Made by a program: the position numbers and the translations under genes | In this document: piece after piece, positions 18,701-27,351 of the stretch | Layout: every line of letters begins with the position of its first letter | Numbering within the stretch: position 1 is the first letter of the stretch | Assembly (NCBI RefSeq): GCF_026344035.1 | Contig: NZ_JAPKND010000004.1 | Location: forward strand, 1-64,000 | Direction: 5' to 3' | From: Alcaligenes endophyticus | GTDB lineage: Bacteria > Pseudomonadota > Gammaproteobacteria > Burkholderiales > Burkholderiaceae_B | Length of the DNA: 64,000 nt | Notes under the pieces: model-generated | Told to the model about the DNA's origin: nothing | The model's database searches: none | What the model saw: only the letters and a program-made list of their open reading frames with translations

Positions 18701-19522
18701 AAATAGCTTAGCGGCTTGCAACGCCTCGGCAGCCTCACGGATTTCACGCTCGCCAGGCAGAAACACTAAGACATCACCCTGACCATGCGTAGCACACTCA
18801 CTGACCGCATCAACAATACCTGTATACAAGTCTGCCTCGTCGTCCAAGGCAGGCTCACCTGCATTATCGAGCTCGTCCTTACCTAATGGACGATATAAAA
18901 TCTCTACAGGGTACAAGCGGCCGGACACCTCAATAACCGGTGCAGGCTTGCCATGATGAGCGAAATGTTGGGAGAAACGTTCTGCGTCAATCGTGGCCGA
19001 CGTAATAATCAGCTTTAAGTCTGGCCTCCTAGGCAAAAGCTGCTTAAGAAAACCCAATAAAAAATCGATATTCAGACTACGTTCGTGCGCTTCATCAATA
19101 ATGATCGTGTCATACCGGCTTAAGCTTGGGTCTCGCTGTGACTCAGCAAGCAAAATACCATCCGTCATTAGCTTGATAGCCGAGCGAGGACCTGTTTTAT
19201 CGCTAAATCGTATCTGGTATCCTACCCACTCACCTAACTCTGTATTGAGCTCTTGGGCGATGCGCTTAGCGACAGAAGTAGCCGCCAAACGCCTAGGCTG
19301 CGTGTGCCCTATCAGTTTTTCTTGGCCACGTCCAAGCTCTAAACAAATTTTAGGTAACTGTGTCGTTTTTCCTGAACCGGTTTCACCGCAAACAATAATC
19401 ACCTGATGCTGTTGTAAGGCGCGTGCAATCTCTTGACGCCGCGCACTAACAGGCAGATCTTCCGGGTAACTAATACGGGGTAAAACCGTAGACTGGGGCT
19501 TTATTTCAACAGACTCTTGCAT
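15740..19522 (-). CDS. hrpA: ATP-dependent RNA helicase HrpA
   Basis: DEAH-box helicase; E. coli HrpA acts on mRNA and stalled ribosomes. 1260 residues against about 1300 in E. coli. Motif I is GETGSGKTTQLP (about 47), motif II DEAH (within IIIDEAHERSL), motif III TSATIDAERF, motif VI QRAGRCGRIGPG. The helicase-associated domains are followed by the long HrpA-specific C-terminal region (DUF3418). It is divergent from argA across 120 bases and has a fair sigma-70 promoter there. The next gene, dnaE, follows on the same strand after 37 bases without a terminator, so some read-through into dnaE is likely. Confidence 0.96.
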   Translation of the reverse strand: MQESVEIKPQSTVLPRISYPEDLPVSARRQEIARALQQHQVIIVCGETGSGKTTQLPKICLELGRGQEKLIGHTQPRRLAATSVAKRIAQELNTELGEWVGYQIRFSDKTGPRSAIKLMTDGILLAESQRDPSLSRYDTIIIDEAHERSLNIDFLLGFLKQLLPRRPDLKLIITSATIDAERFSQHFAHHGKPAPVIEVSGRLYPVEILYRPLGKDELDNAGEPALDDEADLYTGIVDAVSECATHGQGDVLVFLPGEREIREAAEALQAAKLFNTQILPLYARLSQAEQEQIFRPQGNARRIVLATNVAETSLTVPGIRYVVDSGLARIKRYSWRNKVEQLRIEPISRASANQRAGRCGRIGPGVCIRLYEEQSFLSRPPFTDPEILRSSLASVILRMKALHLEDVESFPFVEPPTGRAIADGYQILQELGALDEQQALTSVGKALAKLPVDPRVARMVLAGHHEQCLREMLIVAAALSTQDPRDRPMHERDAANQAHAKFKDNKSEFLSYVKLWDWLEAQTQEQPSQRKFAAALKQNLLSPLRVREWRDVHKQLSSLAAEHKWRVNTLAPSYEQVHKALLTGLLGNVGHKSEESGLYQGTREIRFVIHPGSSLVKKAGRWVLAGELVETSRLFARCVASIEPQWIERVAAHLLKKTYSDPRWEKKAGQVVANERATLYGLMIYSGRRVNFGRIDLPQARELFLRQALVPGEIDSKLPFLRHNQQQIQAVEKLEHQSRRPDILIDDELIYAFYAERIPDHICQTASLEKWYKELSPEQAQGLLLHRDDLMRHDAAGITTDVFPRSVEWNGVKMALDYHFEPGSVRDGVTLTVPLFALNQLDGALCEWLVPGMLKEKVQALLRSLPQRMRRHCVPLPEYAESFHRRWYERLRNPGKSLIDALIQDIWEQCKQRPLRTDFKPETLAPHLFMNFKVVDEHGRMLSGGRNLDQLKAEHGKQAQASFQQLAAGDEQVAKVLDHERLTGWSFGALPELMEIQRKGRSYIGYPALLDKGSHCDLDVFDDQHEARRQHRRGLRRLFSLALKEPLKFQEKNIKDLTRMGMLYMSLGTQEQLKEQILQTALEQSCMQEPWPESAEQFATRTQEGRERLGLLAQEVARLCGHILAEWSQVQKKLPQLKAYPEAYKDVQQQLQALMPAQFLERTEYGQLAHYPRYLKAIQQRIDKIRLDPLRDARLQQEITPLLQKYQRAVAALKGAEDKSLRDFRWMFEELRVSLWAQELRTPMPVSVKRLEKAWAALQR

Positions 19523-19549
19523 GAATGGTACTTTCTTAATACGACCGTC

Positions 19550-19578
19550 ATTATAATTTTGGTTTTAAGCATTGCCTA
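19550..19578 (-). promoter_or_regulatory. Candidate sigma-70 promoter of hrpA
   Basis: Read on the minus strand: -35 TAGGCA (4 of 6 matches), 17-base spacer, -10 TATAAT (perfect), placing transcription start about 20 bases before the hrpA ATG. The -35 overlaps a TAAAAT that could be a -10 for the divergent argA, so the two genes may compete for polymerase. Confidence 0.45.
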
Positions 19579-19642
19579 AAATAACGCATAGAGCTGAATC
19601 TCAACGACCTAAGCATTTCAACTGGACAAGCAAACGCAGACA

Positions 19643-20989
19643 ATGAACAACGATACACAAGCCCCCACAGACCTTCAAGACTCCGAAGCAGCACAATTTG
19701 TACGCTGGTTCCGCGAGGTCGCTCCGTATGTACATGGCTTTAGGGGCAAAACATTTGTGGTTGGTTTTGGTGGAGAATTGATCAACGACGGACTGCTTAA
19801 TACGCTCATTCCCGATCTGTCATTGATGTCGGCACTAGGCATTAAACTTATATTGGTACATGGCTCGCGGCCACAGGTCAATGAGCAGCTTAGTCTAAAA
19901 GGCCAAACCCAACAATTTGGTCGAGGCATTGAACCCACAAGTGTAACCGCACTTGAGTGCGCAAAAGAAGCAGCAGGTGAAATTCGTCTCGATATAGAGG
20001 CCGCTTTCAGTCAGGGCTTACCCAACACTCCCATGTCTCACGCCCAGATTCGCGTCATTTCGGGCAACTTCGTTACTGCCCGACCAGTAGGCGTTATTGA
20101 CGGGGTGGACTATAAGCATACTGGCGCTGTGCGCAAACTAGACATCGACGCCATGCGCACAACCTTAAATCAAGGTGCAATCATTTTGCTGTCCCCCTTG
20201 GGTTTCTCCCCCACTGGCGAAGCCTTTAACTTAGCCATGGAAGACTTGGCTACCAGTGCGGCCATTGCTCTACGAGCAGAAAAACTGATCTTTCTGACGC
20301 CCGAGCATATAGGTCACTCTAATAATCTGGATATAGACACCGAGCTAGCGCGATTGGACGCCGAGGCGCTGATCAGCTCTGGTAGCCTAGATGAAGACTG
20401 CGCCACTTTTGTACGCTTTGCCTCTTTGGGCGTCAAGCGAGGCGTAGCACGAGCCCATTTAGTGCCTTACAAACAAGATGGCAGCATCTTACTAGAGATT
20501 TTTACGCACGATGGTGTGGGCACCATGGTAGTGGAAGACACCTTAGACGATTTACGCCCCGCTACCCTAGATGATGTGGGTGCTATAGTCCAACTTATCG
20601 AGCCTTTAGAGCAAGACGGCACGTTGGTGCCGCGCGGCCGAGCTGTGATTGAACGCGAGGTTGAGCGCTTCACCGTGCTGGAACACGATGGCATTATTTA
20701 TGGCTGTGTAGCACTCATTCCCTACCTTGATGAGCAAATGGCCGAACTAGCCTGCTTAATCGTACAGTCGGAATGGCAAGGAGAAGGCGAAGGGGACATG
20801 CTACTGCGACACACAGAAGCCAAGGCTAGAGCGATAGGGGCAAAGCGCCTCTTCGTGCTCACTACGAGGACCTCTCACTGGTTTATCAAACGCGGTTTTG
20901 TTGCCGGTGGGGTCTCTGATCTACCTAAACATAAACAAGCCAACTACAATCGCTCACGCAACAGCATGATTTTCATAAAAAAACTGTAA
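19643..20989 (+). CDS. argA: N-acetylglutamate synthase
   Basis: First step of arginine synthesis: acetyl-CoA plus glutamate gives N-acetylglutamate. The 448 residues comprise an amino-acid kinase-like domain (about 20-290, with ELINDGLLNTLIPDLSLMSALGIKLILVHGSRPQ split over the first 80 residues) that normally binds arginine as feedback inhibitor, and a C-terminal GNAT acetyltransferase domain (about 300-448, with the acetyl-CoA loop WQGEGEGDMLL). This is the classical fused ArgA of beta- and gammaproteobacteria. No clear ribosome site precedes the ATG. It leads a short rightward pair with yggX. Confidence 0.95.
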   Translation: MNNDTQAPTDLQDSEAAQFVRWFREVAPYVHGFRGKTFVVGFGGELINDGLLNTLIPDLSLMSALGIKLILVHGSRPQVNEQLSLKGQTQQFGRGIEPTSVTALECAKEAAGEIRLDIEAAFSQGLPNTPMSHAQIRVISGNFVTARPVGVIDGVDYKHTGAVRKLDIDAMRTTLNQGAIILLSPLGFSPTGEAFNLAMEDLATSAAIALRAEKLIFLTPEHIGHSNNLDIDTELARLDAEALISSGSLDEDCATFVRFASLGVKRGVARAHLVPYKQDGSILLEIFTHDGVGTMVVEDTLDDLRPATLDDVGAIVQLIEPLEQDGTLVPRGRAVIEREVERFTVLEHDGIIYGCVALIPYLDEQMAELACLIVQSEWQGEGEGDMLLRHTEAKARAIGAKRLFVLTTRTSHWFIKRGFVAGGVSDLPKHKQANYNRSRNSMIFIKKL

Positions 20990-20992
20990 GCC

Positions 20993-21015
20993 CCGTAGGT
21001 TTTTACATACTACGG
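20993..21015 (+). terminator. Weak hairpin after argA
   Basis: CCGTAG (20993-20998) pairs with CTACGG (21010-21015) four bases after the argA stop. A T-rich stretch occurs only about 11 bases later, so this is at best a weak or Rho-assisted terminator, and yggX could still be read from the argA transcript. Confidence 0.3.
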
Positions 21016-21046
21016 ACGAAGTCATTTTATTTTTAGAGGTATTGTC

Positions 21047-21319
21047 ATGACACGTATGGTTCAATGCGTCAAACTCAAGCAAGAGGCTGAGGGCCTAGAG
21101 TTCCCCCCCTACCCAGGTGATTTAGGCGTCAAGATTTGGCAAAGCATTTCCAAGCAAGCCTGGGCCAACTGGATTGACATACAAACCCGATTAGTCAACG
21201 AAAACCGCTTAAATCTGGCTGATACTCGAGCGCGCAAATACTTAAAAGAACAAATGGAAAAGCACCTGTTCGAAGATATAGACGTTGAAGCGCAGGGGTA
21301 TGTAGCCCCTCCTTTGTAA
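21047..21319 (+). CDS. yggX: Fe(2+)-trafficking protein YggX
   Basis: 90-residue member of the YggX family, linked in Salmonella and E. coli to protection of Fe-S proteins and iron handling. Typical features: [24 protein letters not shown] with the single conserved Cys at residue 7, then [29 protein letters not shown] and [17 protein letters not shown] precedes the ATG by a standard distance. It lies 57 bases after argA and converges on phoU across a perfect inverted repeat. Confidence 0.95.
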   Translation: MTRMVQCVKLKQEAEGLEFPPYPGDLGVKIWQSISKQAWANWIDIQTRLVNENRLNLADTRARKYLKEQMEKHLFEDIDVEAQGYVAPPL

Positions 21320-21335
21320 GTAGAACCCATATAAA

Positions 21336-21375
21336 ACACCCCAAAAGTTGGATTAAAGCCCAACTTTTGGGGTGT
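21336..21375. terminator. Bidirectional terminator between yggX and phoU
   Basis: A perfect 16-bp inverted repeat (21336-21351 with 21360-21375) around an 8-base loop. On the minus strand the stem is followed by TTTTAT, a good intrinsic terminator for phoU; on the plus strand the T-run is missing, so termination of yggX there may be less efficient. Confidence 0.8.
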
Positions 21376-21411
21376 AGTTCATACAAGCCGGTTTCTTATT
21401 TCATTCGACAA

Positions 21412-22146
21412 CTAAATGAGTTCGTCGCCCTCATTTTCTTCTAAGGCTTCCCCGCGAGCAATACGTTCTACATTTTTGACGTTGGTGTGACGTACATCAT
21501 CACCCCGCACCATGTAGATAACGCGTTCGGCCATATTCTTGGCATGATCACCGATACGCTCTAGAGCGCGAGTAATAAAAATCATGTCTATAGACAATGA
21601 AATCGTGCGCGGGTCTTCGATCATATAAGTAATCATGTGGCGTAAGGAACCTTTCCACTCACGGTCCACATTTTTATCGTGACGCACTACCGTAGCAGCA
21701 TGCACTGCATCCTGCCGCGCAAATGCATCCAATACGTCGTGAATCATGGTGGTGACCGATAAGGCCATATGACTGAGCTCGATAACGGGTTCGTACTCCA
21801 AGTTATTGTCGTACAAACGGCGGGCCATTTTGGCGATACGTTCGGCTTCATCCCCACAACGCTCCATGTCGGTGAGCATTTTGGAGATCGATAAGATCAA
21901 ACGCAAATCGATCGCGGTAGGTTGATTACGCGCGATAAGATTGGTAATGCGCTCATCAATTTCATTTTCTAGACGATTAACTTCTTTTTCACGATCGCGA
22001 ACCTGATCCACTAAAGCCATATCGCCAGTACGCAAGGCTTGTACGGCATCTCTGACCATGGATTCGACGATACCGCCCATTTCCAGAAATAGTGAACGAG
22101 CAGCTTCTAGGTCGGAATGAAACTGTTTGTTAGTGTGTTCTATCAT
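21412..22146 (-). CDS. phoU: Phosphate-signalling protein PhoU
   Basis: Cytoplasmic regulator that couples the Pst phosphate transporter to the PhoR/PhoB system. With the ATG at 22146 (AAGG six bases upstream) the protein is 244 residues, close to the E. coli length; the upstream start at 22194 would add a non-conserved tail. Two PhoU helical repeats are visible, each with the acidic metal-binding wording: VRDREKEVNRLENEIDE and a second around VRHDKNVDREW, plus RALERIGDHAKNMAE. No pst, phoB or phoR gene lies beside it in this window. It follows rpiA by 79 bases. Confidence 0.94.
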   Translation of the reverse strand: MIEHTNKQFHSDLEAARSLFLEMGGIVESMVRDAVQALRTGDMALVDQVRDREKEVNRLENEIDERITNLIARNQPTAIDLRLILSISKMLTDMERCGDEAERIAKMARRLYDNNLEYEPVIELSHMALSVTTMIHDVLDAFARQDAVHAATVVRHDKNVDREWKGSLRHMITYMIEDPRTISLSIDMIFITRALERIGDHAKNMAERVIYMVRGDDVRHTNVKNVERIARGEALEENEGDELI

Positions 22147-22225
22147 AGTAGCCTTCTGTGACGATACGGGAGAACTCGCCCCTAAGCGGTGCAATGTATC
22201 AGCTTAAAATAAAATTATGACAATG

Positions 22226-22909
22226 TCATGAAGCGCTTGAAAGCAAACGCTGAATACCTGCCTGACCGGCTAACAACGCCACCGTTGCAGGTTTCAATGC
22301 AAATAAACCACAACACACCACACCGGGGATATTATTGATGTGAGACTCTAGTTGTGCAGGATCACGGATGTCCAAACCTTCAACATCAAGAATAAGCCCT
22401 CCGTTATCAGTAATAAAACCTTCACGTAAATGTGGCCGCCCCCCCAATTTTGCTAGTTCTCGAGCCACCGCAGCACGAGCCATTGGAATGACTTCAACCG
22501 GTAACGCAAACGCACCGAGTTGCTGCACCAACTTAGAGTCATCGGCAATACACAGAAAACGCTGAGCCACTGAGGCCACGATTTTCTCGCGTGTTAAGGC
22601 TCCGCCCCCACCCTTAGTCATATTTAGCTGCAAATCAATTTCATCGGCACCGTCCACGTACCAATCCATAGATTCGATCTCATTGAGATCTTTTACGTCT
22701 ATACCTAATTGCTGCATTAACTGCGTTGAGCGGTTAGAGCTGGAGGCCGCCCCCTTAAAACGATCTGCGTGCGGCGCCAGAGCATGAATGAAAAGATCCA
22801 CCGTAGAGCCCGTCCCTACGCCCAAAATCGTGTCAGGTTGCAAATAGGGCAGCACATACTGCACTGCTGCTTGAGCAACCTGCTGTTTTAACTCTTGTTG
22901 TGTATACAT
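22226..22909 (-). CDS. rpiA: Ribose-5-phosphate isomerase A
   Basis: Interconverts ribose 5-phosphate and ribulose 5-phosphate in the pentose phosphate pathway. I start at the ATG at 22909 ([10 protein letters not shown], 227 residues), which is the family-like N-terminus and avoids overlap with the upstream gene. Motifs: [11 protein letters not shown], the catalytic-site DGADEID, and the phosphate-binding [12 protein letters not shown]. The gene lies 28 bases after the ArsC-like gene and may belong to a longer leftward unit. Confidence 0.94.
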   Translation of the reverse strand: MYTQQELKQQVAQAAVQYVLPYLQPDTILGVGTGSTVDLFIHALAPHADRFKGAASSSNRSTQLMQQLGIDVKDLNEIESMDWYVDGADEIDLQLNMTKGGGGALTREKIVASVAQRFLCIADDSKLVQQLGAFALPVEVIPMARAAVARELAKLGGRPHLREGFITDNGGLILDVEGLDIRDPAQLESHINNIPGVVCCGLFALKPATVALLAGQAGIQRLLSSAS

Positions 22910-22937
22910 AATAATTCCGGCCAATACTTCATCAACA

Positions 22938-23288
22938 TTACAAAAAACGCTCGGCCATTTTCTTTTCGTTAAAGCCCACACTGACCTGCCCTTGCTGATC
23001 CACGACTAAAGGACGTCGTACCAAGGCTGGAAACTCAGCAATCAAGGCCAACCACTGTTGATCAGTATCTGGTTGCTTACGCTCCTCGGGCAGGTTGCGC
23101 CATGTCATGGAGGCACGATTCACCAACTTCGGCCATCCCCCCAGTTGCTGCGCCCAGTGTTGTAAATCGCTAGGCGCCAAAGGATGCTCACGGTAATCGG
23201 TGAACGTAACGGCAAGCCCCTGCTGCTCGAACCAGTGACGAGCTTTAATGCACGTGCTGCACTTGCTCAAACCATACATCTTATTCAT
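22938..23288 (-). CDS. ArsC/Spx-like thioredoxin-fold protein (YffB type)
   Basis: 116-residue ArsC-family protein. It begins [13 protein letters not shown], with a CxxC at residues 10-13, and has the RPLVV cis-Pro segment of the thioredoxin fold (about 92) followed by [12 protein letters not shown], a hallmark of the YffB subgroup. YffB-like proteins may use glutathione; a true arsenate reductase role is not implied. It follows potI by 22 bases without a terminator, so it may be transcribed with the polyamine transporter. Confidence 0.85.
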   Translation of the reverse strand: MNKMYGLSKCSTCIKARHWFEQQGLAVTFTDYREHPLAPSDLQHWAQQLGGWPKLVNRASMTWRNLPEERKQPDTDQQWLALIAEFPALVRRPLVVDQQGQVSVGFNEKKMAERFL

Positions 23289-23310
23289 GCCTACTCCTTC
23301 ATGCTTAACA

Positions 23311-24123
23311 CTACTGCATTGCCTTGCGTTCGCGGCGTACTTGTATTCGATTAGCGATTAAGACAAATATTCCAATGAGTAAAATAAACAAGGTTGCCAA
23401 AGCGTTAATTTCCGGGCGCAAGCCCAAGCGTACGCGTGAGAACACCTCGACAGGCAAGGTGGTATAACCTGGCCCAGACAAAAAAGAGGCAATCACCACG
23501 TCGTCAAGCGATAGAGTAAACGCGAGCAACCATGCCGCCATCAAAGCGGGAGCGATCGTGGGCACCACAATAAGGAAAAAAACCTTAAGTGGCGTAGCGC
23601 CTAAGTCTAAGGCAGCTTCTTCTTGGGAGCGATCTAGTTCGCGGATGCGGGCCTGAATAATCACCGTCACATAAGCCATACACACTAACACATGGCCTAC
23701 CCAAATAGTAAACACACCATTTTGTTCGGGCCAACCAAAAATACTGCCTAGCTCTACAAACATGAGCAGCAAAGAAATACCCAACACCACCTCTGGGATA
23801 ACCAAGGGAGCGCTGACTAAACCGATGTACAGCACAAAGCCACGAAAGCGTCCCATACGTGCTAAGACATAGCCTGCCCACGTACCCAATCCCAAAGCCG
23901 CCGTCGCGGTTAAGCCGGCCACTAAAAACGATAACCTCGCTGCCGCCAGTAAGGCCTGATCTTGGAACAAGGCTACGTACCAACGCAATGAGAAGCCTGA
24001 CCATGAGGTCATGATGGCAGAGTCATTAAATGAAAACACCATCAGAAACAAAATAGGCACATACAAAAAGGCAAAACCCACGCCTAATGACAACGCACGC
24101 AGTAAAGGATTTGGTTTAGTCAT
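23311..24123 (-). CDS. potI: Polyamine ABC transporter permease PotI-type
   Basis: Inner-membrane permease of a putrescine/spermidine importer, 270 residues with about six membrane spans. The cytoplasmic coupling loop EEAALDLGATPLKVFFLIVVPTIAP (about 160-185) carries the EAA motif that contacts the ATPase. TSWSGFSLRWY and the SLDDVVIASFLSGPG segment are typical of PotI/PotC. Its ATG shares one base with the potH stop (TAATG). The order binding protein, ATPase, permease, permease is that of the E. coli potFGHI operon. Confidence 0.92.
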   Translation of the reverse strand: MTKPNPLLRALSLGVGFAFLYVPILFLMVFSFNDSAIMTSWSGFSLRWYVALFQDQALLAAARLSFLVAGLTATAALGLGTWAGYVLARMGRFRGFVLYIGLVSAPLVIPEVVLGISLLLMFVELGSIFGWPEQNGVFTIWVGHVLVCMAYVTVIIQARIRELDRSQEEAALDLGATPLKVFFLIVVPTIAPALMAAWLLAFTLSLDDVVIASFLSGPGYTTLPVEVFSRVRLGLRPEINALATLFILLIGIFVLIANRIQVRRERKAMQ

Positions 24124-25040
24124 TAGCTTGCCCTACCTTGCTTTTCCAATTGACGCATTTGACTGTACTGGAACAGGATTAAAGGCACTATCAGGATCAA
24201 GACCATCACACAGGTGACCGCCGCAGCCATGGGCCAGTCGGCATTATCAAAAAACTCGCTCCACATCACCCGACCTATCATCAGGGTATCGGCTCCACCC
24301 AACATTTGTGGTATCACAAACTCCCCTACCGACGGTATGAACACCAACATCCCCCCAGCAATCACACCGGGCATAGATAATGGCAAAGTGACTTGTAAAA
24401 ATGCAGTCCAAGGTCGAGCACCTAGATCGTAAGCGGCCTCTAGCAAGCGTAAATCCAACTTCACTAAATTGGCGTACAAAGGCAGAATAAAAAACGGCAA
24501 ATAGGCATACACCATCCCTATATAAACCGCCAAGTCTGTACGGTAGATTTCCAAAGGCTTATCAATCAAGCCCAGTGCCATCAACAGATAATTAAGTAAG
24601 CCCTCATCCCGCAAAATGCCTACCCAAGCGTAAACGCGTAATAGCAGTGACGTCCAAAAGGGCAAAATAACGCCAAGCAATAACAAATTACGCGTGCTGG
24701 GTGCAGATCGCGCAATATAGTAAGCCATAGGGTACCCAATCAGAATACAGCACAAGGTGGTGACGGCCGCCATGCGGACCGAACTGATATAGGTGTTCAA
24801 ATACAAACTATCGGTGAACAGTAGCATATAGCCACGCAAGTTCACGAATAAGGACAACATTCCGTCTTCCAGCTTGGTTAAGGCTGTATAGGGCGGCACA
24901 CCGAAGTTCAAGTCAGCAAAGCTGATCTTGAGCACCAATAAAAATGGCACTAATAAAAATAGCACCATCCAGATATACGTAGGGGCAATCACCCAGAACC
25001 GACGGACGGTTCTGGGATTACCCAAGCTGATCTTTCTCAT
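24123..25040 (-). CDS. potH: Polyamine ABC transporter permease PotH-type
   Basis: Second permease of the importer, 305 residues with about six spans and the EAA loop EAAYDLGARPWTAFLQVTLP (about 205-225). The N-terminal YIWMVLFLLVPFLLVLKISF and the FIPSVGEFVIPQMLGG segment match PotH/PotB. It overlaps potG by ATGA. It should form a heterodimeric channel with the PotI-type protein. Confidence 0.92.
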   Translation of the reverse strand: MRKISLGNPRTVRRFWVIAPTYIWMVLFLLVPFLLVLKISFADLNFGVPPYTALTKLEDGMLSLFVNLRGYMLLFTDSLYLNTYISSVRMAAVTTLCCILIGYPMAYYIARSAPSTRNLLLLGVILPFWTSLLLRVYAWVGILRDEGLLNYLLMALGLIDKPLEIYRTDLAVYIGMVYAYLPFFILPLYANLVKLDLRLLEAAYDLGARPWTAFLQVTLPLSMPGVIAGGMLVFIPSVGEFVIPQMLGGADTLMIGRVMWSEFFDNADWPMAAAVTCVMVLILIVPLILFQYSQMRQLEKQGRAS

Positions 25041-26167
25041 GAGCTTAGTACCGTAGCGCTGTCATCTGACCAACTGACATACACCTCTTCGTCTACTCCC
25101 GGGGCATCGGGTTGAGCGAGAGACAAACTGGGCATATGGGCCTCGATTTGCATCCCCGAGTCTAGACGTATTTGATAACGAGCAAAACTGCCCATCCAAG
25201 CTACGTGCACAACCATGCCATGTGCCCAATTTGTATCCTCTTTGGGCATATCACGCAGCACCTGTATTTGCTCGGGACGAATAGATACGAACACATCCAT
25301 ACCTAGAGGCTCGCTAATACCATGACTCACCAATAAAGGACGATTCAGGGCATCACATTCGATATGCACATAGTCTGGCTCATCGACCGTAATCGTACCT
25401 GGAAACAAATTAGTCGAACCAATGAAGCTTGCTACGAATCTAGAGTTAGGAAAGGTGTAAACATCGTAGGGAGTGCCGCACTGCTGAATCTGCCCCTCGG
25501 ACATCACCGCCAGGCGATGCGCCATCGTCATGGCTTCTTCTTGGTCGTGCGTAACCATAATGCATGTAACGCCGACTTGCTCTAGAATTTTGACCAGTTC
25601 TATCTGCGTATTTTGGCGTATTTGCTTATCCAATGCAGACATAGGCTCATCCAGCAACAAGAGCTTAGGCCGCTTCACTAAGCTGCGCGCTAACGCTACA
25701 CGTTGTTGCTGTCCGCCCGATAACTGATTAGGTTTGCGACGCGAGTACGCCCCCATTTGCACCAAGTCTAACGCTTCAAAAACACGCTCGTGTATTTCTG
25801 CCTTAGCCACCCCTTCTTGCTTTAGGCCAAATGCCACGTTGGCCTCTACCGTCATATGCGGAAATAATGCATATGATTGAAACATCATATTGACCGGACG
25901 TTTATACGGCGGTAAATCAGTAATGTCTTCATTATCCAAGTAAATACGGCCCGACGTGGGCTCCTCAAACCCTGCCAGCATTCGTAGCAAGGTTGATTTC
26001 CCGCAACCGGAGCTGCCTAAAAGGGCAAAAAATTCGTGTCTACGCACGCTCATGTTTACGGACTTCACGGCTACAGTGTCGCCAAAAATTTTGACAACCT
26101 CTTCCACACGAACAAAGTCTTCCTCCCCTGCCGACCAGGAGGGGGAAAAGCTACGGGTGTCTTGCAT
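25037..26167 (-). CDS. potG: Polyamine ABC transporter ATP-binding protein PotG-type
   Basis: ATPase subunit, 376 residues from the ATG at 26167, which lies five bases after the potF stop; a longer start would overlap potF. Walker A is GSSGCGKST, the signature is LSGGQQQRVALARSL, Walker B is LLLDEP followed by MSALD; the C-terminal TOBE domain (about 290-376) starts around DVFVSIRPEQIQVL. These features and the neighbours mark it as the energy subunit of polyamine import. Confidence 0.93.
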   Translation of the reverse strand: MQDTRSFSPSWSAGEEDFVRVEEVVKIFGDTVAVKSVNMSVRRHEFFALLGSSGCGKSTLLRMLAGFEEPTSGRIYLDNEDITDLPPYKRPVNMMFQSYALFPHMTVEANVAFGLKQEGVAKAEIHERVFEALDLVQMGAYSRRKPNQLSGGQQQRVALARSLVKRPKLLLLDEPMSALDKQIRQNTQIELVKILEQVGVTCIMVTHDQEEAMTMAHRLAVMSEGQIQQCGTPYDVYTFPNSRFVASFIGSTNLFPGTITVDEPDYVHIECDALNRPLLVSHGISEPLGMDVFVSIRPEQIQVLRDMPKEDTNWAHGMVVHVAWMGSFARYQIRLDSGMQIEAHMPSLSLAQPDAPGVDEEVYVSWSDDSATVLSS

Positions 26168-26172
26168 GATTT

Positions 26173-27276
26173 CTAGCGCCCTGATTTCAACTCGGACCAC
26201 AAACGGTTTTGCAGACGCTGCACTGGCAACGGCTGAGGTTTGATGACGTATAAACTCTTAGCCACCTCGCCCTCCGGATAGATCATAGGATTATCCGCGA
26301 CTCGCTTGACAACATGTTTACGCGCTTCCTGATTGGCATTCGGAAAAAACATGGTGTTGGTAATTGCCGCGTGCACCTCGGGAGTTTCAATGTAATTGAT
26401 AAACTCATGTGCCTCGTCGACATTCCCCGCACTTTTAGGGATGGCCATGGTATCAAACCAAATAGGCGCACCGCCTTGCGGAATGTAATAGTCGATACTG
26501 TAGGGCTTTCCAGCGTCCTCAGCACGCGTGGCCGCAATCATGACATCACCTGAATAGGCAAAGACCATACATAAATCGCCGCTTGCGAGCTCATCGATAT
26601 AGCCCGATGAGCTGAATTGACGTATATAAGGGCGGATTGTCTTTAGTAAGTCTAGCGCAGCCCGCAAATCATCTGGATCGCTACTGTTTGGGTCTTTGCC
26701 CAAATAATGCAAGGCGGCAGGAAACACTTGCGCCGCTTCGTCCAAGACGGAAATACCACACGCACGTAGCTTTTCTGCGTTTTCAGGTTTAAACAACATG
26801 TCCCAGTTGCCCAAGTCCACGTCGTCGCCCATGATTTCTTTGACACGACTAACATTGTAGCCTAGGCCGTTTGTACCATAGCCCCATGGCACCAAGTAGT
26901 CATTACCCGGATCAACATCCGCTAAGACCGCCATAATTCCTGGGTCAAGATACTTTAAATTAGGGAGCTTCGATTTATCTAGTTTCTGGAACAGACCACC
27001 CTCAATTTGGCGCGCAGCATAGTGTGTCGACGGAACGACGACGTCATACCCTGACTTACCCGTTAGCAACTTTGCCTGCAAGGTATCATTGCTGTCGTAG
27101 GTGTCATAACGAGCTTTAATGCCCGTTGCTTTTTCAAAACCGGAAATCGTATCTGGTGCCGTGTACTCAGCCCAGTTATAAACATTAACTACCTTACTCT
27201 GCGCTATGCTGGGCATGACAGCCCCTGCAGCAACAAGCGTGGTCAACAGTAGTGGTTTACACATTCCCAAATTCAT
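26173..27276 (-). CDS. potF: Periplasmic putrescine/spermidine-binding protein PotF-type
   Basis: Solute-binding protein that delivers polyamines to the membrane components. From the ATG at 27276, with AAGGGGG upstream, the 367-residue protein has a Sec signal peptide (cleavage near SIAQSK) and the family start VVNVYNWAEYTAPDTI. The polyamine-pocket segments VVPSTHYA and WGYGTNGLGYNV are present. The longer frame starting at 27342 lacks a signal-like start and runs into the upstream terminator hairpin. Putrescine rather than spermidine preference is a guess from PotF-like wording. Confidence 0.92.
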   Translation of the reverse strand: MNLGMCKPLLLTTLVAAGAVMPSIAQSKVVNVYNWAEYTAPDTISGFEKATGIKARYDTYDSNDTLQAKLLTGKSGYDVVVPSTHYAARQIEGGLFQKLDKSKLPNLKYLDPGIMAVLADVDPGNDYLVPWGYGTNGLGYNVSRVKEIMGDDVDLGNWDMLFKPENAEKLRACGISVLDEAAQVFPAALHYLGKDPNSSDPDDLRAALDLLKTIRPYIRQFSSSGYIDELASGDLCMVFAYSGDVMIAATRAEDAGKPYSIDYYIPQGGAPIWFDTMAIPKSAGNVDEAHEFINYIETPEVHAAITNTMFFPNANQEARKHVVKRVADNPMIYPEGEVAKSLYVIKPQPLPVQRLQNRLWSELKSGR

Positions 27277-27310
27277 CGCGAGCCCCCTTCCAAAAGAAAG
27301 CGAAAAACCC

Positions 27311-27335
27311 AAAAGGCGTGATGATAAAGCCTTTT
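27311..27335 (-). terminator. Intrinsic terminator after the Kdo kinase gene
   Basis: On the minus strand AAAAGGC and GCCTTTT form a 7-bp stem with an 11-base loop, followed by GGGTTTTT. It would end the alr-to-kinase transcript and isolate the potF operon, leaving potF only about 35 bases of private upstream sequence. Confidence 0.6.
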
Positions 27336-27351
27336 TGCACACAGTGGCGCA

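Noticed and set aside
18993-19406. 137-codon open frame antisense to hrpA
   Set aside because: It lies inside the conserved helicase motifs of hrpA, has no recognisable domain and its codon pattern is the mirror of the real gene.
22938-23288. True arsenate reductase
   Set aside because: The CSTC start and the [12 protein letters not shown] ending place it with YffB-like proteins, and no ars gene is near.
23585-24004. 139-codon frame on the same strand within potI
   Set aside because: It is a shifted reading of a well-conserved permease; there is no sign of a frameshift in potI.
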